Below are positions 58,091 to 64,000 of a stretch of DNA of 64,000 nucleotides, in pieces. Made by a program: the position numbers and the translations under genes. Source of the DNA: Gordonia insulae (GTDB lineage Bacteria > Actinomycetota > Actinomycetes > Mycobacteriales > Mycobacteriaceae); assembly GCF_003855095.1 (NCBI RefSeq), contig NZ_CP033972.1, positions 3,224,001 through 3,288,000 of the forward strand. The letters are read 5' to 3'. Each line of letters opens with the position of its first letter. Positions within the stretch are counted from its first letter, which is position 1. Under the pieces are notes generated by a model. The model was not told the origin of the DNA. It was given only the letters and a program-made list of their open reading frames with translations, and did not search any database.

Positions 58091-59617
58091 TTACAGCGCC
58101 TTGAGCTCCTCGATGACGCTGTCGACGCTCTTCTTCGCGTCGCCGAAGAGCATGCTGGTGCCGTCGCCGTAGAACAACGGGTTCTCGATGCCGGCGTAGC
58201 CGGAACTCATCGACCGTTTGAGCACGATGACCGAGCGGGCCTCGTCGACGTTGAGGATCGGCATGCCATGGATCGGGCTGCTCGGGTCGTTGCGCGCCGC
58301 CGGGTTGGTGACGTCGTTGGCGCCGATGACGATGGCGACGTCGGTGCGGTTGAACTCACCGTTGATGTCGTCCATCTCCTTCATCGCGTCGTAGGCGACG
58401 TCGGCCTCGGCCAGCAGCACGTTCATGTGCCCGGGCATACGGCCGGCGACCGGGTGGATCGCGTACTTGACCTCGACACCCTTGCCCTCCAGCAGCCCTG
58501 CCATCTCCTTGACGGCGTGCTGGGCCTGGGCGACGGCGAGTCCGTAACCGGGCACCACGATGACCTGGTTGGCGTAGGCCATCTGGATCGCGGCGTCCGC
58601 GGCCGAGGTCGCCTTCACCGTGCCACCGGCATCTCCGGCGGCACCGGCAGGTCCGGCATCGCCGCCACCGAACGAACCGAAGATGATCGCCGGGATGGAC
58701 CGGTTCATCGCCTTGGCCATGAGGTTGGTGAGGATCGAACCCGATGCGCCGACGATCATGCCGGCCACGATCATCGCCTGGTTGTTGAGCGCCAGACCCG
58801 CTGCCGCGGCCGACAGACCGGTCAGCGCGTTCAGCAGGGAGATGACCACCGGCATGTCGGCGCCGCCGATCGGGAACACCACGAACAGGCCCATCAGGCC
58901 GGCGATCACCAACAGCAGCACGATCCAGAACCACGGCGTCGCCGACGTCGAATCCGCGCTGATGCCGATGTAGACGGCGATCGCAACCGCCGCGATGGCC
59001 AGCACGATGTTGGCGAACTGGAAACCCTTGGCCGCCTTGACCAGAGACTTCTCCAGGTTCTTGTTCAGCAGTTCCTGGAGCTTGGCGAACGCCACCAGCG
59101 AACCCCAGAACGACACCGAACCGATGATCGCGGCGAACAGCGATCCGACGATCACATGCACATCCGGGGTCTCGCCGACCGCGGTGAACCCGTCGGTCTC
59201 GATGTACTCCGCCCATGCGATCAGCGCGACGGTGCCACCACCGACACCGTTGAACAGCGCGACCAGCTGAGGCATCGCGGTCATCTTGGTCTTGAGCGCC
59301 GGCGGGATGCCGAGCACCACACCCACAGCCAGGCCGACAACGATGAGCACCCAGTTGATCGTCGGGACCCCGACGTCGCCGGCGTTGTTGTAGACGCCCA
59401 GCAGGGTCGCGACGATCGCGATGCCCATTCCGGTGGCGGCGATCCAGTTGCCCCGCACGGCGGTCTTGGGTCCGGTCAGACCCATCAGGCCGTAGATGAA
59501 CAGCGAGAACGCGATGATGTAGAGGACGGTGACCCCGTAGCCGAGGCCCGCCGACACCTGCCCCGACGATTCCACGGCGAGGTTCAGGCTCGTTGACTGC
59601 AGGACGGGCGCGCTCAC
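58091..59617 (-). CDS. pntB: PntB: NAD(P) transhydrogenase subunit beta
   Basis: 508 residues from a GTG overlapping the pntAB stop. About nine helices (residues about 28-280), then the NADP(H)-binding dIII domain (about 330-508) with VVPGYGLAVAQAQH, AIHPVAGRMPGHMNVLLAEA, VIGANDVTNPAARNDPSSPIHGMPIL and the KRSMSSGYAG loop, all diagnostic. With PntAA/PntAB it drives NADPH formation from NADH using proton motive force. Last of three coupled genes. Confidence 0.96.
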   Translation of the reverse strand: MSAPVLQSTSLNLAVESSGQVSAGLGYGVTVLYIIAFSLFIYGLMGLTGPKTAVRGNWIAATGMGIAIVATLLGVYNNAGDVGVPTINWVLIVVGLAVGVVLGIPPALKTKMTAMPQLVALFNGVGGGTVALIAWAEYIETDGFTAVGETPDVHVIVGSLFAAIIGSVSFWGSLVAFAKLQELLNKNLEKSLVKAAKGFQFANIVLAIAAVAIAVYIGISADSTSATPWFWIVLLLVIAGLMGLFVVFPIGGADMPVVISLLNALTGLSAAAAGLALNNQAMIVAGMIVGASGSILTNLMAKAMNRSIPAIIFGSFGGGDAGPAGAAGDAGGTVKATSAADAAIQMAYANQVIVVPGYGLAVAQAQHAVKEMAGLLEGKGVEVKYAIHPVAGRMPGHMNVLLAEADVAYDAMKEMDDINGEFNRTDVAIVIGANDVTNPAARNDPSSPIHGMPILNVDEARSVIVLKRSMSSGYAGIENPLFYGDGTSMLFGDAKKSVDSVIEELKAL

Positions 59618-59919
59618 TTGGCGGTCTCCTTCTTACCCTTGAACATGCCGAGCATGCGGTCGGTGACCGCGAAGCCGCCGACCACGTTCAGCGTTCCGAA
59701 CACGAGAGCGACGAACGCGATGATGCGCACACCCCAGTTGGCGTCGGCGGGCAGGGAGCCCAGCACCACCAGGGCGCCCAGCACGACGATGCCGTGGATG
59801 GCGTTGGTGCCCGACATCAGCGGCGTGTGCAGCGTGTTGGGGACCTTGGAGATCACGGCGAAACCCACGAATCCGGCCAGCACCAGGATCGCGATGTTCG
59901 CGAGCAGTTCATTGTACAT
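59614..59919 (-). CDS. pntAB: PntAB: NAD(P) transhydrogenase subunit alpha, membrane part
   Basis: 101 residues, three to four helices, starting at an ATG that shares one base with the pntAA stop (TGATG). LANIAILVLAGFVGFAVISKVPNTLHTPLMSGTNAIHGIVVLG is the conserved dIIA segment. A split alpha subunit is the rule in actinobacteria and Rhodospirillum. Overlaps pntB by 4 bp. Confidence 0.95.
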   Translation of the reverse strand: MYNELLANIAILVLAGFVGFAVISKVPNTLHTPLMSGTNAIHGIVVLGALVVLGSLPADANWGVRIIAFVALVFGTLNVVGGFAVTDRMLGMFKGKKETAK

Positions 59920-61001
59920 CAGGCCACCGCCTCTTCGCGTGTCACGCACGACGCGGCGAGCACCTCGTCGTCGAAATCCGGTGCGATCGCCCCGTTGTCG
60001 TCGAGCATCAGCTCGATCAGTGCCAGCAGGTTCTTCGAGTAGAGCTCGCTGGCGTGCTCGGGCATCGTCGCAGGGAGATTCAGCGGCGAGGTGATGGTCA
60101 CGTCGTGCTTGACGACGGTCTCGCCCGGTTCGGTCAGCTCGCAGTTGCCGCCGGTCTCGCCGGCCAGGTCGACCACCACGCTGCCGGCCTTCATACCCTC
60201 GACCGCGGCGGCGGTGACCAGGCGCGGCGCGGGGCGGCCCGGCACCAACGCGGTCGTGATGACCACGTCGAAGCTCTTGATCGCGTCCTCGAGCGCCTGC
60301 TGCTGCTTGGCGCGCTCGTCGTCGGTGAGCTCGCGGGCGTACCCGCCCTCGCCGGCGGCGTCGATCCCGAGGTCGAGCCATTGCGCACCGACCGAACGGA
60401 CCTGCTCGGCCACCTCCGGACGCACGTCGTATCCGGTGGTGCGACCACCCAGACGCTTGGCGGTGGCCAGCGCCTGCAGGCCGGCGACGCCCACACCCAG
60501 GACGAGTACCGTTGCCGGTTTCACCGTTCCGGCCGCGGTCGTCATCATCGGGAAGTAGCGCGTCGACAGATCCGCGGCCACCACGACCGCCTTGTAGCCG
60601 GACACGTTGGCCTGCGAGCTGAGCGCGTCCATCACCTGGGCGCGGGAGATACGCGGGATCGCCTCCACCGCGTAAGCCTCGACACCCGCCGACTTCAGCG
60701 CACCGATCTGGTTGTCGGCGTTGCGCGGCGCGAGGAAGCCGATCAGCTTCTGACCACTGCGCAGCCTGCCGATCTCCTCGTCCGACGGCGGTGCGACCCG
60801 CACCACCACATCGGCCGAATACGGGTCACCGATGGTGGCGCCCGCCTCGACATAATGCTCATCGGGGATCAACGCCCCCAGACCGGCTCCCGATTCGACG
60901 ATCACCGGGACACCCTTACCGACAAGCGAGCCGACGACCTTGGGAACCAACGCCACTCGGCGTTCGCCCGCGGCAGACTCGCGCACGACACCCACACTCA
61001 T
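59919..61001 (-). CDS. pntAA: PntAA: NAD(P) transhydrogenase subunit alpha, NAD-binding part
   Basis: 360 residues from the ATG at 61001, chosen because AAGGTGAG precedes it and MSVGVVRESAAGERRVALVP is the family start; a longer frame to 61064 exists. Alanine dehydrogenase-like dI domain with VLVLGVGVAGLQALATAKRLGGRTTGYDVR and the RQD-loop-like GYARELTDD. Soluble NAD(H)-binding part of the proton-pumping transhydrogenase. Heads the operon; the gap upstream shows several short inverted repeats. Confidence 0.95.
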   Translation of the reverse strand: MSVGVVRESAAGERRVALVPKVVGSLVGKGVPVIVESGAGLGALIPDEHYVEAGATIGDPYSADVVVRVAPPSDEEIGRLRSGQKLIGFLAPRNADNQIGALKSAGVEAYAVEAIPRISRAQVMDALSSQANVSGYKAVVVAADLSTRYFPMMTTAAGTVKPATVLVLGVGVAGLQALATAKRLGGRTTGYDVRPEVAEQVRSVGAQWLDLGIDAAGEGGYARELTDDERAKQQQALEDAIKSFDVVITTALVPGRPAPRLVTAAAVEGMKAGSVVVDLAGETGGNCELTEPGETVVKHDVTITSPLNLPATMPEHASELYSKNLLALIELMLDDNGAIAPDFDDEVLAASCVTREEAVA

Positions 61002-61192
61002 GATTCTCACCTTGTCTGGTTTCACACCGGGCAGACCGGACCCCGCGGTCGATGCCGACATCACGGCCGCGACGGGCCGCGATGCACCGGGAGCGATGCA
61101 CTGTCACCCGGCTCACAAAAACGTGCGACGAACATAGCATGACCTCACCTGATGGGGGCGTCCCAGTCGGATTGGTCACTTCCCTCTTGACT

Positions 61193-61230
61193 GAACATGT
61201 TCCACCATGGGTGGACAGTTGTCCAGCCTA
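61193..61230. promoter_or_regulatory. Cluster of short inverted repeats in the pnt upstream region
   Basis: GAACATGTTC (61193-61202, perfect palindrome), CCACC-ATG-GGTGG (61202-61214) and GGACA-GT-TGTCC just after lie within 40 bp, in the 240-bp gap between pntAA and the PE-PPE gene. Likely a regulator-binding region for pnt; no regulator can be named. Confidence 0.4.
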
Positions 61231-61241
61231 GTGTCCAGTTG

Positions 61242-62660
61242 TCACTCGCCCGAGGTCGAGGTGTTTCCGCCGTCGGACGACTCCGACGACGAGCCGTCCG
61301 CGTCGGAGGCGTCGGAGGTCTCGGTGTCGGCGGCGGCGGTCTCGGACGTGTCGCTCCCGGTGTCCGGGGCATCGGTGTCCGGAGTCTCGGTGTTCGGGGT
61401 CTCGGTGTCTGGGGTCTCGGCGGGACTCTCGTCTGCACTCGCGGTCTCGGCGACGGGGCTCGACGGCGTCACATCCGCCGGGTCGGTCGACGTTCTGGCG
61501 GGCGTCGTGGGAGGTGCCGCCGGGGGTGCCGTGGTCGAGTCGTCGGCGGTCGTGTCGTCCCTCAGCCGGTCCTCGACGTCGGGGTTCCGGTCGGGGTCGG
61601 TGACCGGGACGGTCAGTCCGAGCTTGTCGGCGACGATGTCCTGCAGTTCGCGCGGGGTCGGGATCACATGTCCGGCGATCGTCGCCTGCTCGCCCGGCAT
61701 CGGTACGGGGACGACCGCGCTGACGAAATCGTCGAACTCCTTCGGGACCGGCACACCGAGGTCGCGCAGCACCATGCCCCACGGATTGCCGCCGTCGTAG
61801 ACGGTGTACGTGGTGTTGTTCTCGGTCCAGGTCTTGGCGACGTCGTATTCGTTGATCCGATAGGTGAGGAAGGCGTGCACGTAGAAGCCGGGGATCAGAT
61901 AGAAGAAGGTCGACACCGGGTTGGCGAAGGGATTGCCCACGCCGCAGGTCGCGTCGCCCCGCACGCAGTACGAGTGGACCTCGACGTCCCCGGTGTCGGC
62001 GGTGTCGCGATCGCCGTTGGTGTACATGCCGGGGATGAAGCTGGGGACGACGTTCTCGACACCGGTGTTCGGGAATCGGGAATCCGCACCGAGGACGACG
62101 ATGATCTTCTCGTCGGGGATGGTGCCGCGCTGCCGGAGCATGTACGCGACGTCCATCGCCACGGGGGCGCTCTGCGAATAGCCGTTGATGACGATCTTCT
62201 GATCCGGGTTGGCGGCGTAGGCGGCCTCGGCGGCGGCCACCCCCTTGGCGGTGCCGATCTCCACCGATTCGTTGAACGTGCCGGTGCCCGCGAGGTAGAT
62301 GGGGAAGTCGCCGATGGTGAACCCGAACGCGGCCGGATAGTTGACCACCTGCACGGTCGGCTGATGCGCGGGATCGACCCCGAACATCCCGATGTCACGG
62401 GTCCGGTTGAGCTGATCGGCCCCGTCGTAGTCGGTGGTGCCGGGGATCAGGATGACGGTGTCGTCCTCGGTGAGCTCGGGCATCCAGGTCGGCTTCGCGA
62501 TGACGGTCGGCTTGGATTGGTCGATGGTGACCGGCGGGTCGATGTCCGGGAAAGTGATCGGGCCGATCGTCAGCGCCTGCGCGCCGCCCGAATGGAAACC
62601 CGGCTGAAGAAATAGCCCGACCGTCAGGAAAACAGTCAGCGACAACAGAATTCGACGCAC
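61242..62660 (-). CDS. Secreted PE-PPE-domain alpha/beta hydrolase with long acidic disordered tail
   Basis: 472 residues from the GTG at 62660 (a GTG five codons earlier is possible). A signal peptide (about 1-29, ending GGAQA) precedes a PE-PPE/cutinase-like hydrolase domain (about 30-310) with LIPGTTDYDG and the nucleophile S162 in NGYSQSAP. From about 335 the chain is a low-complexity tail rich in Thr, Asp, Glu, Ser and Pro with TPDTETPNTETPDT-type repeats. No PE or PPE module is attached. Family enzymes act on lipids and wax or mycolyl esters of the cell envelope. The substrate is unknown. Confidence 0.87.
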   Translation of the reverse strand: MRRILLSLTVFLTVGLFLQPGFHSGGAQALTIGPITFPDIDPPVTIDQSKPTVIAKPTWMPELTEDDTVILIPGTTDYDGADQLNRTRDIGMFGVDPAHQPTVQVVNYPAAFGFTIGDFPIYLAGTGTFNESVEIGTAKGVAAAEAAYAANPDQKIVINGYSQSAPVAMDVAYMLRQRGTIPDEKIIVVLGADSRFPNTGVENVVPSFIPGMYTNGDRDTADTGDVEVHSYCVRGDATCGVGNPFANPVSTFFYLIPGFYVHAFLTYRINEYDVAKTWTENNTTYTVYDGGNPWGMVLRDLGVPVPKEFDDFVSAVVPVPMPGEQATIAGHVIPTPRELQDIVADKLGLTVPVTDPDRNPDVEDRLRDDTTADDSTTAPPAAPPTTPARTSTDPADVTPSSPVAETASADESPAETPDTETPNTETPDTDAPDTGSDTSETAAADTETSDASDADGSSSESSDGGNTSTSGE

Positions 62661-62809
62661 GATCCCTCGACCCACTCCGGCGACATGAAAGTGAGCAGAG
62701 TGTACCGACGCGCGCTGGCGAGCGGAGGGTGAACACCGGAATTGTGAGAACTCCCCGTACCAGACGATGCAGAGCCCTTTTGCACGCCCGCTCCCGGGCA
62801 CCGATCGGG

Positions 62810-64000
62810 TCAGGACACCTGGTAGGTCCGGGAGTCGAGTCCGGTCGCCCCGTCCGGGATCGGTGACGCATACGTCTCGACCTGCGCGCGGCCTCGCCGA
62901 TCGATGGCACGGCAGTACACGGTGTGATCGCCCGGCGTCGCGACCCAGGTGAACCGCCACTGACGCCACGTGTCCAGCGAGTACTCGGTGGCGAGTTCCG
63001 CACGCTCCCACACGCCGTCGTCGATGCGCACCTCGACGGCCCCGACACCGGTGTGCTGCGCCCATGCGGTACCGGCGACGATCACCTCACCCCGCTCGAC
63101 ATCCGCCCCGGATGCGGGGCGGTCGATCCGCGAGGCGAGTTTGATGGGCCCGAGCGCAGACCATCCGCGGGTCGTCCAGTACGCCTGGACATCCGAGAAT
63201 GTGGTGAGCTCCCAGTCGGTCACCCACTTCGTCGCCGAGACGTACCCGTACAGGCCGGGCACGACCTGCCGGACGGGGTAACCGTGCTCGACCGGCAGCG
63301 GCTCGCCGTTCATGCCGACCACCAGCAGCGCGTCGCGGCCGTCGGTGACCGCGGACACCGGTGTGCCGCAGGTCCAGCCGTCCGCGCTCGTGGACAGCAA
63401 CATGTCGGCGCCCGGCCGCACCCCGGCGCGGTCCAAGAGGGTTTTCATCGGCACGCCGAGCCACCGTGCGTTCCCGATCAGGTCGCCGCCGATCTCGTTG
63501 GAGACACACGTCAGGGTGACCAGCCGCTCGGTCATCGGCATGGCGAGCAACTCGTCCCAGCCGATCCGGATCTCGTCGTCGACCATGCCGTGAATCCGCA
63601 GCGACCACTCCTGCGTCGTCAGACTCGGCACCTGCAGCGCGGTGTCGATCCGATAGAAGTCGTTGTTGGAGGTGACGAACGGCGTGGCGTCGGGAACCTG
63701 CAGTTCGGCCCCGGCGGGTATCGGCGGGGCGGCGGACCGTGGCGTCGGCAGCAGAACGCGGGTCCGGTCGGCGACGGTGTGTGCGGCGTCGGCGAGCACC
63801 CGCCGGCTCATCACCCCGACCACCGCGGCCAGCGCGGCGATTCCGCCCGCGGTCAGGACGAACCGTCGGCCGACCGCACGGGATGCCGGTTGGCCCGCAT
63901 CGTCTTCGGCCCCGCTGCCGTCGGCCCCGTCGGACGCGGTCGGCGCTGTCTCGGCCGGCCGCAGCATGCCGACCAGAATCCGCAGGACGAGGATCGCGAC
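62810..64000 (-). CDS. Membrane-anchored molybdopterin oxidoreductase (sulfite oxidase family), truncated at window edge
   Basis: The frame stays open to the right edge (VAILVLRILVGMLRP), so an N-terminal membrane region lies outside the window; about 396 residues are visible. A further helix is at about residue 35-55 after the first methionine. The sulfite oxidase-type domain has the molybdenum-ligating Cys in VTLTCVSNEIGGDLIGNARWLGVP and a C-terminal Mo-cofactor dimerisation domain (GVGAVEVRIDDGVWERAEL ... WRQWRFTW). An oxidoreductase on the outer face of the membrane is likely; substrate unknown. It uses molybdenum that the mod operon at 19-22 kb would supply. Confidence 0.88.
   Translation of the reverse strand, partial: VAILVLRILVGMLRPAETAPTASDGADGSGAEDDAGQPASRAVGRRFVLTAGGIAALAAVVGVMSRRVLADAAHTVADRTRVLLPTPRSAAPPIPAGAELQVPDATPFVTSNNDFYRIDTALQVPSLTTQEWSLRIHGMVDDEIRIGWDELLAMPMTERLVTLTCVSNEIGGDLIGNARWLGVPMKTLLDRAGVRPGADMLLSTSADGWTCGTPVSAVTDGRDALLVVGMNGEPLPVEHGYPVRQVVPGLYGYVSATKWVTDWELTTFSDVQAYWTTRGWSALGPIKLASRIDRPASGADVERGEVIVAGTAWAQHTGVGAVEVRIDDGVWERAELATEYSLDTWRQWRFTWVATPGDHTVYCRAIDRRGRAQVETYASPIPDGATGLDSRTYQVS

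Noticed and set aside
61193..61202. GAACATGTTC as a LexA SOS box
   Set aside because: Actinobacterial LexA sites need TCGAAC-N4-GTTCGA; here the spacer is two bases and flanks do not match.

Overview
The window is high-GC, densely coding chromosomal DNA from an actinobacterium of the mycolic-acid group (Mycobacteriales); Gordonia or a close relative fits best. That placement is an inference. It rests on GC-rich codons with frequent GTG/TTG starts, two MMPL transporters, an R2lox oxidase, a Ku/LigD pair with POL-PE-LIG order, an Rv0859/Rv0860-like fadAB pair, a SulP-carbonic anhydrase fusion, a PE-PPE-domain hydrolase and a KstR-type operator. I see no rRNA, tRNA, CRISPR array, prophage or recognisable insertion sequence.

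Layout. 1-7.5 kb: a membrane-protein fragment with a FadR-type regulator, a disulfide reductase-like flavoprotein, an M13 zinc peptidase overlapping a K+ channel, a CtaG-like protein and an NDMA-type alcohol dehydrogenase. 7.7-13 kb: an MMPL transporter, R2lox, a C-C bond hydrolase behind a KstR-like operator, and a DUF559/AbiEi-like gene bracketed by two copies of a nested palindromic repeat. 13-19 kb: fadA-fadB divergent from an unusual regulator with two TetR domains, then a class III nucleotidyl cyclase. 18.9-22 kb: a translationally coupled molybdate-uptake operon (HTH-Mop, modA, modB, modC). 22-24 kb: a DrrAB-type ABC exporter behind a MerR/SoxR-type promoter. 24-28 kb: a ROK regulator, a SigG-like sigma factor, a VOC protein and a histidine phosphatase. 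28.4-33 kb: an acyl-CoA dehydrogenase/kinase-like/SDR operon with two TetR genes. 33-41 kb: an MpaB-type oxygenase, a lactate oxidase-family enzyme, a second MMPL transporter, a LysE/LysG pair and an MFS transporter. 40.8-44.2 kb: the divergent Ku/LigD end-joining pair. 44.2-47.4 kb: a dienelactone hydrolase, a small secreted protein with three exact 35-residue CX9C repeats, an SDR and a CpdA-like phosphodiesterase. 47.4-54 kb: a BMP-type ABC importer operon ending in an ornithine cyclodeaminase-like gene, with a divergent GntR gene and twin palindromes between them. 54-64 kb: the SulP-carbonic anhydrase fusion, a YdcF protein, a DoxX protein, the pntAA-AB-B transhydrogenase operon, the PE-PPE hydrolase with a disordered tail, and a truncated membrane-anchored molybdenum oxidoreductase.

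Common themes. Fatty-acid and steroid-type acyl-CoA metabolism recurs (fadAB, acyl-CoA dehydrogenase operon, KstR-site hydrolase), as do redox balance (transhydrogenase, R2lox, flavoprotein) and molybdenum supply plus use (mod operon and Mo enzyme). Two dispersed intergenic repeat families stand out: a ~70-bp nested palindrome (three copies, with a compensatory base-pair change) and a family ending in GGTCTCGAT/ATCGAGACC (three copies, one containing five 38-bp tandem units).
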